Shown here one piece after another: positions 13,199 through 24,034 of a stretch of 64,000 nt of DNA; the stretch's first letter is position 1; each line of letters starts with the position of its first letter. The position numbers and the translations under genes were made by a program. The notes below the pieces were generated by a model, which was given only the letters and a program-made list of their open reading frames with translations, had not been told where the DNA came from and ran no database searches. Source of the DNA: Paramecium sonneborni (taxonomy: Eukaryota > Ciliophora > Oligohymenophorea > Peniculida > Parameciidae); the NCBI GenBank assembly GCA_905182985.1, contig CAJJDN010000144.1, positions 135,389 through 199,388 of the forward strand. The letters are read 5' to 3'.

Positions 13199-14534
13199 AT
13201 GCAATAAGAAATAATTGACACTCAATCACATAAGTTCGATGAGGATCAAATAGAAATCACATGGAGTATTTAAAAAGGTATGAAATATTAAATTGATTAC
13301 AGGTGTGCCATAAAATCAAGATTAGATAAATCAATAATCTCCATATTAAATAATTAATATCGGGTAAAACGAGGATCTTGGATATGGCCCTGGCGTTGGA
13401 GCTAGAGCAATATTTACAAATAAAGAAGAATTGATTGTTTACTAAGATTAAAATAGTGGTTAATATTTATATTTTGATCAAGCCGAAAAATAATGGTTTC
13501 CATTCTAATAAAAAGCAGATGAAATTATAAATAAAATAAAATAATAATAGAATCAAAATGATGAAAAAGTATTAATCATTAAGGTAAGTAATCATGAAAA
13601 TTTTAATGAATATAAAGGATAAATTACAGAAAAAGAATTAGCTTAGTAATCTAATAATATTATGTAAATTGATGATATGTTCTAAATGATAACTGAAAAC
13701 ATTTAAAAAATTTTTGATAAGACAAATGCAGTGTATTTAGAAATTAATTAAAAAGAAGCTAAATTAATGTTAACATTGAAAACATTTATAGGAAGGAGAT
13801 AAATTGATATTCCTATAAAGGTTCCTCTTCCTTTAATTGAATAGAATGAAGCAGACAAAAAAAAGATTAAAAAAATTTAATAAAATAAAAAATTTGATGA
13901 AATTTATAGTAAGATATCAAAATTAGAATAATTACAAGAATAATAAAAATAATTAAATTCTAAACTTGATGATATCTATAGTAAAATATAAAAATTAGAA
14001 TAAAATTAAAAATTACAATAATTAGAATTTTAATTATAGCAATAAAATTAATAATTTGCTCAAATTTGGAATAAAATATAAAAATTAGAAAAAGATCAAT
14101 AACCTAAATAATATCAAAAAATTAATAATTTAAGTCCGAGTTATTTTGATAATAACAATATTTATAAGTCTGAGAAGCTTAAAGGATGTTATGAATTAGA
14201 ATTAACCATATAAGATGATGAAACAGATTTCGCATTAGGTATTATTTAAGATGATGACTTGAGTAATTTACAAAAGAAAAGTAAATCTTATTTATTAGCT
14301 TTACCAAAAGGTATTTTATTAAGAGGAGAGGATGAATGTGGATAAATGATCTCTCATAACCTCTAACTTGAGGATAAATTAAGTATAAGGGTAGATTCTG
14401 ATAAATGTTAACTTTAATTGGTTATAAATGATCATGCTTTACCTCCAATCAAGATTGGGAGTTCAATGGAAGAATTTTCATTTATTATTAAGTGGCAGGG
14501 TGATTAATAATTAGAAGAGTTTGCATAAATTTGA
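13199..14534 (+). CDS. Coiled-coil protein, inverted paralogue of the gene at 9286-10603
   Basis: 436 residues; one 25-nt intron, 13278-13302, in the same codon as its partner. Same layout: N-terminal domain with GYGPGVGARAIFTNKEELIV, a Lys/Gln coiled coil with a repeated unit (D-D/E-I-Y-S-K-I-x-K-L-E-Q), and a C-terminal beta-rich domain (GCYELELTIQDDETDFALG ... FSFIIKWQGDQQLEEF). The coiled coil holds extra units compared with the minus-strand copy. I do not recognise the family; the C-terminal domain resembles the partner's, so both copies are probably functional. Stop TGA 14532-14534. The start could also be an ATG 33 bases upstream, but that region is not conserved as coding in the partner. 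Confidence 0.82.
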
Positions 14535-15235
14535 GAAAATCTGAATATTTATTATACAGATTAATAAAAAGATTAAATTGTTATCTCTATAATTTCTCCA
14601 ATAAATAGGTTTTTATTAAAATACTTCGAATTTATCTTTCGTCAATGTTTTAATATTAAGTAAAATAAGAAGGAATAAAATTTTTTTCCTTAATAGCTGA
14701 TTAAATTTTAAATTAAACCCAAAATTATCTTTCAAAGGCTTCCATAATAAAAATTTGCAAAACAATTTCAATAATATCTAAGTTTCAATTTCTATCTATC
14801 TCAATTTAATCAAATAATTTTTCTAAATTTCTTTTTTATTTCTAACAATTCATCAAACTTATAAGGTATTTGATGATCATTCTGAAAAATATTTTTATAT
14901 ATTTTTTTTGCCTTCAGAAAACAAAATTTTATACTTTTAGTATTTATTGTTAAAAATATGAAGATTGTTTGACTAGAGTTGATTCTGCATTATTAAATAT
15001 TTCAATATAATATCTAATAAATCTAATATAAAGAATTCTTGTCAAAATTTTTGTCTAAATCTGTATGATTCCCTGATATAGATTAATTAATACTCTTTAA
15101 ATTTAGGTTTTGTAAGCTTTCTAACTTATTCAAAGATATTGAGTTTAAAATTATTATTATCTAAAATAATTTGATTACTAGAATATTCTATTTGATTATT
15201 GGAAGTATTGGATGTCCTTAATTTTAATAATGAAA
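14535..15235 (-). pseudogene. Decayed gene with internal TGAs and a frame break
   Basis: The minus strand reads as protein-like sequence in pieces: FKLNIFEQVRKLTKPKF, then YIRESYRFRQKF-TGA-QEFFILDLLDII, then IPYKFDELLEIKKKF, then, one frame over, KLFDQIEIDRN-TGA-NLDII and IVLQIFIMEAFERQFW through to about 14540. Two internal TGAs sit where Trp would fit, and the frame change near 14830 has no GT...AG pair to excuse it. No start codon was found and the 3' end runs into the plus-strand gene. It reads as a helical protein of unknown family that has lost function. Sequence error is an alternative for the frameshift but not for both TGAs. Confidence 0.45.
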
Positions 15236-15647
15236 ATATGAAATTTAAAAAGAATTTAATAATTATGAAAGCATAAATAAATAATAAATTAATCAAAAAT
15301 TAAGTATTACTTAAATTTGAATTAATAGAGTTATTAAAAATAGGTCCTATTATAAAATGGATTCTTAAAAATAATTTAATAACATATTTTATTGTAAAAA
15401 AATAGATGAAATTTGTTTAAAGATATAGAAATATAAAAAAGTAGAAATAAACTCTATAATTTTTGTAATTGTGTAATAATAGATAAAGTTTCTAGATATG
15501 AAAATATTGAATGAAATATTAAAACAAATATAGAAACAATGGTAAAAAATAATATAATAAATGATTTGAAAAAAATAATAAGAATAATAAATAAGATGAC
15601 AAAGTTTAAATAGAAAAAAATAATTAAATATATTAAAAATATAATTT
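15236..15647. other. Intergenic upstream of fibrillarin
   Basis: About 410 bp, extremely A-rich on the + strand, presumably the fibrillarin promoter and 5' UTR. No motif could be assigned. Confidence 0.4.
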
Positions 15648-16535
15648 ATGGGTAGAGATTTCAGAGGTGGAAGAGGTGATGCAAGAGGTGGTCGAGGAGG
15701 AGATCGAGGTAGAGGAGCACCAAGAGGTAGAGGAGGTGTTAGAGGAGGTAGAGGAGGTCGAATGGGAGGAGCACCAAAAGCTTTTGTAGTTCCACATCCA
15801 AGATTGGCTGGAGTTTTTGTAGCTAAAGGATAATAAGAAGCTTTAGTTACTAAGAATATGGTACCAGGAGAATCAGTATATAATGAAAAAAGAATATCTG
15901 TGGAAGATAAATAAACAGGAGAGAAAGTAGAATATAGAGTTTGGAATCCATTTAGATCAAAGATTGCTGCCGGTATTATTGGTGGTGTTAGCGATATTTT
16001 TATAAAACCAGGGGCTAAAGTATTATATTTGGGTGCTGCATCAGGAACAACAGTTTCTCATGTATCAGATATAGTAGGAACAGAAGGTATTATAAAAATA
16101 ATATTATTTAAGGAGTGGTATATGCAGTTGAATTTTCTCATAGATCAGGAAGAGATTTAGTAAATATGGCAAAGAAAAGAACAAACATAGTACCAATAAT
16201 AGCTGATGCAAGAAAACCATTAGAATACAGAATGCTTGTTGGAATGGTAGATGTAGTATTTGCAGATGTTGCTTAACCTGATTAAGCTAGAATTGTTGGA
16301 TTAAATTCATAATATTTCCTTAAAAAAGGAGGACATTTTATGATATCTATTAAAGCTAATTGTATTGATTCCACTAATCGTGCTGAAGTTGTATTTTAAC
16401 ATGAAGTTTAAAGATTAAAGGTTGTTTTTATTTTTGAGTATTTTTTAGGATGAAGGATTAACACCTTAAGAATAACTCACTTTGGAACCATATGAAAGAG
16501 ATCATGCTATTGTAATTGGAGTATATAATGTTTGA
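15648..16535 (+). CDS. FBL: Fibrillarin, rRNA 2'-O-methyltransferase of box C/D snoRNPs
   Basis: 277 residues in three exons; introns 16087-16112 (26 nt, ends TTTAAG) and 16421-16448 (28 nt, GTTGTT...TTTTAG). Residues 1-45 are the Gly/Arg-rich (GAR) domain typical of eukaryotic fibrillarin. The SAM-binding motif [18 protein letters not shown] starts near residue 125, and [16 protein letters not shown] and [16 protein letters not shown] give the further Rossmann-fold motifs. It acts in the nucleolus with NOP56/58 and 15.5K, guided by box C/D RNAs. Length is slightly shorter than human (321) because the GAR domain is short. The GC-rich GAR codons (mostly GGN and AGA/CGA) stand out from the A+T-rich surroundings. 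TAA/TAG glutamines occur at several conserved Gln positions. Confidence 0.97.
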
Positions 16536-16564
16536 ATATGAAAATATAAAGTATATTAAATTTA

Positions 16565-17374
16565 ATGAGTCATTATCAAAATCCAACTTATAATCATGGA
16601 TAGATGAAAAACTAAGTTGGGGTTTCTAATTTAAAAATGTTGGATGGAGAAGATTTAAGTATTTGCTTAGAATTATAAGCTATTAGCTGCTGGAGATAGA
16701 AGAAAATTATAGTAACTGTAAATGAAAGACTGGGTGTAATAATAAACACAAGAGAATCAATAAAAAAAACAATTGAATAAACAAATACAATAATAATATG
16801 ATCAATAGACATTATAAATAAATCAAAGTTTGAAAGAGTTGGAATAAGAACAACAGAAGAGAAGAATAGAAATGGAAATTGCTAATTAACAAATTAATAA
16901 TTAATTAGCAAAAGAAAAATAAGATAGAGAAGAATATATGGCTAGATAGGCTTAACTTGAAAAGAAATAACATATGGAAGAAATCATGAATAATGATGTT
17001 TGGACAGAAAAGTAAATCTAAATAATTATTTTAGTACTGCTACCTGTTAAAGTGCTTTAGCTCCTCATAGAGTTATACCTTATCATTATAAGGGTATGTC
17101 AGATTAATAGAGATAAGATATTAGAAATGATTAAGCTAAATAGAGAGAATTTAATGAACAAAAAAGATAATAAGAAAAAGAAGATGATAAGATGTGGGCA
17201 CAATATAATGAAGTAGTTAATCGTTATTAATTTATTTAGCATAATAGAAAGTAATTAATTATTTAAGAAAGAGAGAAAGCGAGAAAATTATAAACTTTGA
17301 GAAATAATCAAAAAGAATTCAACTTATTATCATAAACTGAATAGAAACTTAAATTAAAAAATGAATATGCATGA
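16565..17374 (+). CDS. RIB43A-like ciliary doublet-microtubule protein
   Basis: 252 residues, starting 30 bp after the fibrillarin stop. Introns 16659-16686 (28 nt) and 17012-17034 (23 nt) put the frame together. Residues after the first intron read TAGDRRKLQQLQMKDWV, then a long Gln/Lys/Glu coiled coil, an EEIMNNDVWTE stretch, and near residue 150 PHRVIPYHYKGMSDQQRQ, which are landmarks of RIB43A/RIBC proteins. These are inner-junction or ribbon proteins of axonemal doublet microtubules (protofilament A11-A13 partition). The length is shorter than human RIBC2 (about 380), mainly at the N-terminus, which begins MSHYQNPTYNHGQMKNQVG. The first exon is short, so the start is less certain than the body. 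Confidence 0.85.
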
Positions 17375-17524
17375 CAATCCAATTATAATAAGTATGTTAT
17401 TAAATACTTATATTTATTATCTAAAATACTTGTTTTTTTGCTTTCTTATTCTATATACAAAGAACCTGTATTATGATAATGGAATATAATATGATTTTAT
17501 TTCTAAATGATATATTGTAATTTA

Positions 17525-18125
17525 TCATTTAACAATTCTATCTCTTCTATATTTGAATGGATATGATGAAATATCCTATAATGGAGAGGCTCTTTCCTCA
17601 CTTGGATATAATATATTTGTAAAGAATCCATGTCTATTGTTATAAGCTTCTCTCATTTATCTATGAATCTCTTATGCTGTCCAAGTACGAGGTACTTACT
17701 CATTAAGTGCTTTCATATTAAGACCTACTCTTCTCTCTATCAAATTTAACAAATTCAACTTTTCACTATTATAATATTTCAACATTTTCATACCTTTATA
17801 AAGTTGTGTAAAATGGATTGAAATGAACCCAACCCAACCAAAGTAACCCACTTATAGCTGCAGGAATCAATCTTTAGGCACCTACTGAGTATTTTGTTGC
17901 AATATATGGTTATAATGCTCCAGTATAGTGGAACAATGCATAACATGCAGCAGGGAATCCCCAATAAGACCATGTATTTAATCTATCCTTTAAAAGAAAA
18001 GATTTTATATCTTCTGAAAACAATACTCTTTGTTTGTATGCATTGAGTAATGTTATTGACTTCTCTTCTTCTGTGTAGAAATGCCATATTCTCAATTCAA
18101 AAGGAGATCTCTAATCTTGAGCCAT
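17525..18125 (-). CDS. Small two-membrane-segment protein, possibly mitochondrial
   Basis: 190 residues, one 28-nt intron, 17766-17793. Two hydrophobic segments, WSYWGFPAACYALFHYTGAL and LIPAAISGLLWLGWVHFNPF (about residues 57-76 and 88-107), are followed by a basic soluble C-terminal half ending YPFKYRRDRIVK. The pattern (short charged N-terminus, paired TM segments, basic tail, no signal peptide) suggests an inner mitochondrial membrane subunit or assembly factor, but no family was recognised. Codon use and the clean intron make it a real gene. It converges with the RIB43A gene, with about 150 bp between the stops. Confidence 0.78.
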
Positions 18126-18976
18126 TTATTTTTTAATAAAATTAATATTTATATCTACCTTCAAAAATATTATTATAAGAGTCAAAGATAATCAATGAAA
18201 GTAGATTAACAAGTTTTCAATGTTTTTATCTGGTTATGAATTAATATACAGTTTTTTCTTTTTCTAGTTCGGATCACATTTATTTATTCACATTATTCTG
18301 ACATTCTTTCTCTAATCATGACACCCTTCTTTGCTTATATAATTAATATTTTATCACTAAAACTAACCTACTTCTTATTTGGTTTTTATTGCTTTTAGTT
18401 CAGCAAATCAACCTACTCTCTATAAGTAAATAAAGTGCTATTTCTTAATGAGGATTTCTTTTAATTATTGTTGGTTTAAGTTTGTATTTAAAAGTCTTAG
18501 ATAGGCTTTAGTTTAAGTTTTTGAAATAGGGATGGAATCATAATATTTCTTTCTGAATGAAAAATTGCTCTTGGAGTTTCGCACAGTGATGGGGATTCAA
18601 TCTTGATTTGAAGTTTTCTAGTTAAATTAAAAGATTAGAACATAATTAATAAATGATACAACTAATGAAATGAGTTCTTAAATTTAAGAAGATAATATGA
18701 CAAAAAACCTAAATAATATCATTAGAAGAGAATTTAATAAAATTTACCTAGTGTTTTGTAATATATATAGTGAATAATAAATTCATATATTATATAAAGT
18801 ACCATTAAACACCATATAATTTATACAAGATTAGCAAGTATTACCTGTAAAATTAAATTTTGCTATAGTGCAAGAAAATTGTAAAAGTATATTGTTAAAT
18901 CAGTAAACAGATATAAATTAAAATATAAATGAATGAGTTAAGAAAAATATTATATTCTAATAAAAAGTATTTTTTT
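18126..18976. other. Intergenic, about 850 bp, no gene recognised
   Basis: Lies between the start of the two-TM gene and the stop of the LysM-TLDc gene. Slightly less A+T-rich patches (around 18440-18610) give no convincing frame on either strand; a relic gene is possible. Confidence 0.4.
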
Positions 18977-20629
18977 TCATTATTGCTCAATAGTCCAAAT
19001 TTCTAAATGTTTAATCCTAAATTTCTCTGATGTAGTAAATCTTGGATTATCAAAAGTGGAACAAGGATTACAATATCCAAATATAAGATTTTAATCTATG
19101 AAAATTCCAAATTTATCTCCACATCCAATCCCAATTCCAGATTCATCACAGAATACAAAATCTTCATTCTTTTCAGTCCAAAAATAAGTTAAAATTTCGC
19201 TTTTCTAAAAATCATGAAAAATTAAATTTTACTTCAGAATCTAAATTAAATAAAAAAGTTTCACCATTGCCTTTGAAACCATTAGAATATTTGTTTATTT
19301 CACTTGAAATATAAGCTCCAAATACATTGAGATCAAAATCTTTAATAATTAATAGAATGGGAAATATGTATCTAATTTCTTAAAGCAAATTATGATAACT
19401 AGATCCTTGAATATCAATATCATAAAGTTTATTCCAATTAGCCAATCTATATATGGCAGGGATAGATTCAATAACTTATTTATATGTAGTATCAGTAAAA
19501 CAATTTGAATTCCCTTTCAAAAGAGGTACATATTCCAAACTAGCCCATAATTCTAATATAATTTATAAATTATACTTCCCATACGTTCACCAATAACATC
19601 TTAAATTTCTTCAACATCTACATCTAAATTCTATTATTTTTTTGTATCTTAAATTAAATCTATAAATGGTAATTTAGTTAATTCAACGATTTCTGTATAA
19701 TTTGAACATGCTTCTGTGATAAATCTGGCCATTGTTATACAATTTTCTTTTTTGATTTCCTCAGAATATAATTTGCCAGTATGATCTCTTTCAGAATGCT
19801 AATATAGAATAGTTTATTTTTTACTCTAAAAAACACTGTTGCTATACTTTTTTTCTATTTTTTATACCTATCCAATTATTTTCTATATTTTTTTTCAAAT
19901 TTTGGATTTCCTATTCCAGATAATAAAATTTAAACAACATAATCCATATGTCCATTTTAATGGGGTAAAATATAATAAACAGCCTCATTAATATCTCTCA
20001 TTGAGATACATGCTTATAATCTTATCTTTTTTTGATTATTTTCTAAATGATCTAATTAAAGAGGATTAAAAAGAACTAAATCAGATGTAAGAGTTAATTA
20101 TCCTTCTACATTTTATTTATTGTTACAATATATAACTAGAACTAATAATAATAAGATTCACATTACATTTCTAAGAAATAGTGTCAGGATCCCATAAATA
20201 CTCTATTTTTTATATTTATTCTTGATCTGGAATAACAGAATATGTCTTCTAAATTCTCTTTGGTATTTTTATAATCTAACCTTGAAATATTAAATCACTT
20301 GATAGATTGTTGATTCTCATCAAGTAATCTTCGCAAATACTAAATTTAAGTGCAATTCCATATAATGAATCGTCTACTTTAACTTCATAATCTATTAAAT
20401 CTTCTTAAAATTATTGCTCTACTTCTATTTCAGGTTGAATTTGCTATTTATTGTTATACTCTTATTCTATAATACTCATAGCTTATTCATCAATAATTTA
20501 AAAATCATTTGGAAAATCGTTTTGATTTTGAAGATCTTCTGATTGTTATTGATCAAATTATTCAAATTAAATAGTTTATTGATTTGGTTTTTGTTTTTTA
20601 GAAAAGGCATTCTTAAATTTATTTAACAT
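18977..20629 (-). CDS. LysM-TLDc protein, OXR1/NCOA7-like
   Basis: 516 residues in five exons; introns 20142-20166, 19799-19824, 19553-19575 and 19205-19232. A LysM domain lies at about residues 77-122 (YEVKVDDSLYGIALKF ... LIFQGQIIKIPKR). A TLDc domain occupies roughly residues 330-516, ending GIGCGDKFGIFIDQNLIFG and NPRFTTSEKFRIKHLEIW, with the usual C-terminal acidic/aromatic signature. This LysM plus TLDc order is that of OXR1/NCOA7, eukaryotic proteins linked to oxidative-stress protection and to V-ATPase regulation through the TLDc domain. Between the domains is a GRAM-like region (VEGQLTLTSDLVLFNP). The N-terminal 75 residues are Gln/Asp rich. Stop TGA 18979-18977. Confidence 0.9.
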
Positions 20630-20831
20630 AATAATATCTTAATAATTATTGTATACTTAGTATATGTTATTCATATTTCAATTAAGAAATTATTATTATT
20701 ATTAATGATTATATTCTTGATTATATAAATATCTAAATAATTGATTGTAGATGAAACAAAGATATATAGATACAGTCATTAATTACAAATATCATTACCA
20801 ACAGCAATCGATGCTTAGTTGATACCAACAA

Positions 20832-22119
20832 ATGAATAATGTTAACTATATAAACCCATTATTCATAATAACCTTAGATAAGCCAAAATAATTGAAGACA
20901 ATATAATCAAGTAATTTCTTTTTATAATTGAAGCATAGATTTTATGGATGAGACACAATTCTATTTTCATTAGTTCATAGCTATTATTTAAAAAAATGAG
21001 ACTTAATTTTGGATAATAAGCGATAATCTCAAACTATATTTAATTGATGCTTAATTGTTCAAAACCATTGATATTATCAACTTGTCTGACTACTTATCTC
21101 AAGATTATGATGTATCTTTTTTTAAAGACAAATATAACAACACATTTATTCATCAATAGGACTCTATTTTGTTAGTTTAAAATCATTCCATTAAGCCATA
21201 CTTTCTTATTAATAGAGGATAGAGATATTAAACAATTTATCACTTTGAAAATTACATTATAACTGCTGTTGGTTCATATGGTCTCGATATCTATGAAATA
21301 GTATATAACTATCCTAATCAAGAAATTCAAATAAAATTTCATTTCAATTCAATTAATTTACACCTTCATCCTATAGCTATCACTTATGATAAAATTCAAC
21401 CAAAAAGATTGTTCATTTTAGATTAAAAGCAAGGATTAATTGTTGCATAATTGAATGAAAAAGGTATAATTACTTTAGACTCTCAACATCCTTTAGATTT
21501 TGAAAATCCAGATAAAATTTAAACAACAAATAAATTCATTTATATTTCATCTAGTCTTTAGTTGAATAAATATGATATTTTAACATATAAATTACTTAGC
21601 ATTTAAAAGTTGAAAAATATTTAGAAATTAAAGACTAGTGAAAATCAAGAGGAAATAGTTGTTTTAGGATTTAACAAACATTACATTTAAGATATGGAAT
21701 GGAAATTTATAGGATTACATGATGTAATCTTAAATAACAACAAGATTGTTGCAGTTACAGGTACTAATTTTTACATAGGTAATATTATTAAGTTACCCTT
21801 TCGTATCTTATGCTCTCCTATATAATTTAATGACGAAAAATAATATACTTTATTTTATAATACTACATTTGAATAACATGTTTAATAACTCATAATTTAA
21901 CATGTAGATATTAATTAATATAATCCAATCATTTAGTTGCTGCTGAGTTTATGTTTCGTTTTGATTATTCTTTTACTATTTGGTATTTATGATATTTATA
22001 AGTTAGTGTGTCTTTATATAAATAAATTGAGGTCTATTCATTTGCAACATGAGAGAATCAGAAAGAAGCTTGAAAACTAATAGCATACAAGAATAACTAT
22101 GAATAGTTAGATTTATTGA
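20832..22119 (+). CDS. Single-pass membrane protein, large lumenal/extracellular part, unknown family
   Basis: 419 residues; one 28-nt intron, 20911-20938, removes an upstream TGA and links the first exon (MNNVNYINPLFIITLDK) to the rest. The long N-terminal part alternates short beta-like stretches (ENYIITAVGSYGLDIYEIV, LFILDQKQGLIVAQLNEKG), suggestive of a beta-propeller-like fold. One strong hydrophobic segment near residues 359-380 (LLLSLCFVLIILLLFGIYDI) is followed by a basic tail (HERIRKKLENQ). No clear signal peptide. The gene at the right edge (63179-64000) has a similar style and could be related. Function unknown. Confidence 0.75.
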
Positions 22120-22255
22120 TAGATATTTAAAGTTATCTATGTAATATAGATTTTATTTATTATGATAATTTATAAGTTAAATCTTTAATTTAATTATATT
22201 AATTATATTAATTAAACAAACCCATAAAATTAAAATTAATAATTAAATATTTAAG

Positions 22256-22396
22256 AAAAATCTTATATTATTTAAACCTTAATCCCCTCTTCGGATTCTT
22301 TTATCATATATTGGTACAAAACATATCCAAGTTTAAACCTATTTAATAGGTTGCGGGCAAGGCTCCTATTCCGGAAGCTAAGCTCGTTCTTAAATT
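22256..22396. ncRNA. Candidate structured non-coding RNA, strand uncertain
   Basis: A patch of clearly raised G+C in an otherwise extremely A+T-rich intergenic region. It holds three potential hairpins: AATCC...GGATT around 22281-22297, ACCTATTTAATAGGT at 22338-22352, and GGGC-AA-GGCTCC ... GGAAGCTAAGCTC at 22355-22385. No reading frame runs through it. Read on the minus strand, it would end at a T-run just before 22256, as RNA polymerase III transcripts do. It was compared from memory with 5S rRNA, U1-U6, SRP and RNase P signatures. Only a short GGAAGCTAAGC similarity to 5S rRNA was seen and the rest does not fit, so no family is assigned. Confidence 0.4.
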
Positions 22397-22571
22397 AAAC
22401 AAACGAAATTTTATATATAAATTATTCTTCTTTAAGAATATAATATAAAAATAAATTTGTAGAAATAATGAGACTTGAAGGTTTGTGATATTATACATTT
22501 ATTTTAATATAAATTTATAAAATTAATTAGAAAAGGATATGATAAATTTAATTTGTAACAAAATATACTGA

Positions 22572-23968
22572 ATGACAAATAATCTAAAATTCTAAAGATT
22601 GAATAAAGCTTTGCCAAATATATAGCCATTTTAATATACAAATATATAATAGGATTGTTAAGATGGATCAAGTACAGATAGAGTAATAAATTTGGTAAAT
22701 AAAGTCAAGGCGAAGCTTAAATTGATAAATAATACTCCAGATGCTAGGTGAGATATTAAAGCATAATTAGATTTAATCGTTAATTATAATAATTTAGAAT
22801 ACTTGATACATTTGTTGATACAAAAACCAGATTAAGGAAGATGAATATTTTAAATAATAGAGATTTAATAGAATCAGTAAAGAATTATCTAATAAGAAGG
22901 AAAATATCAAGACAATTGGGTTAAGAAGAAACAGATTTAGAAAAGATTTATGAATAATACGAAGTAAAGTTTGAAACAGGATTTGATTAAGCATTTTTAG
23001 ATAGTGATTGTTTTTTAGATTTAGGTTTAATAAAGGTACCAACACATAAAACTAAGTTATTGTCTTAGGATAAATTGTAAGACATTGGTAAAAGAGCAAT
23101 AAGTTAATTTTAAACCCATAATGAATAAATGTCAAGAAGAGATTAAGTAACAAAATCATAGTATGATTAAAATTTATTTTATTATCATGTTGAAGATCAT
23201 ATAGATTAAATAAAAAAAGAGAAAGAGGAGACAGATAATTTTATATAGAAACTTGGAAAAGTATCGAAAACTACAACTCATTAAGAAAAAGGAGATGGTA
23301 GAAGAGGAACTTAGATTCAATAATAGAAAATAACATAAATAGATTATGATAAGGAACTTTTGAAGATAGTATTGTAATATGGAATTGATTTAAACTCAAC
23401 AGAATATTTGGAAGAGGAGATATATATTGCATTTAAATAGAAAGCTAATGATTTCATTAAATCAACAATAAATGAGGCAAAAGTGAGACATAATCATAAT
23501 ATAGAGGAGGATCAATTGAAAAATAAATATTAAATAAGACCATAAAAGAAAAGGATAAGTTCAATGTTTGAATAATAATTATTCAATTTTACAAAAAATT
23601 ATCCTCCTTCAAAATCAAGATATTAGGCAGAGAGTAAAGAACATACTCTCTAATCTGAAAATAAGAAATTATAAATTTTATAGGAAAGAATGGATATTAA
23701 GAAAGAAAAAACTTTGTTATTAAGTTAATTTAATTAAAAATCAAAGAGTATTATTAACATGTGTAATAAGGATGAGCAAAAGCTACTTTATAATGAATTT
23801 ATAAAGGATATATAAGTGATGAATTTATATTTAGATGAAGCTGTTACAAGAACTAACTTTAACAGAAAACTTTCGTAATTAGGTTTTACAAAAGAAGATC
23901 AATTTTTAATAAAGAAATAAATTGTACTACCAGGAAGTAATGTTAGAAATCAATAAGATAATGAATGA
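22572..23968 (+). CDS. Gln/Lys-rich protein of unknown family
   Basis: 457 residues; a 23-nt intron, 22748-22770 (starts GTGAG, ends ATTAG), removes an in-frame TGA and joins KLKLINNTPDAR to FNRQLQQFRILDTF. The rest is one exon to TGA 23966-23968. The N-terminal half is helical and mixed-charge (DTFVDTKTRLRKMNILN, NYLIRRKISRQLGQEE). The middle has a compact segment YGIDLNSTEYLEEEIYIAF, perhaps helical pairs. The C-terminal third is coiled-coil-like (LLYNEFIKDIQVMNLYLDE). No catalytic motif, signal peptide or membrane segment was seen. A histone-fold-like or adaptor role was considered for the middle segment but is not supported. Confidence 0.7.
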
Positions 23969-24034
23969 GAAATATAAATATTTGTTAATGTTTTTTAAAT
24001 ATATAAATACATAAATTCAATAAATTAATATAAA

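Noticed and set aside
22300..22390. 5S rRNA gene
   Set aside because: Only GGAAGCTAAGC resembles 5S rRNA; the A and C boxes and the flanking helices are absent.
22530..22760. A membrane-like frame (KYIAILIYKYIIGLLRW) upstream in the 22572 gene
   Set aside because: It is open by chance; another frame with a GTGAG...TTAG intron has better composition and a start codon.
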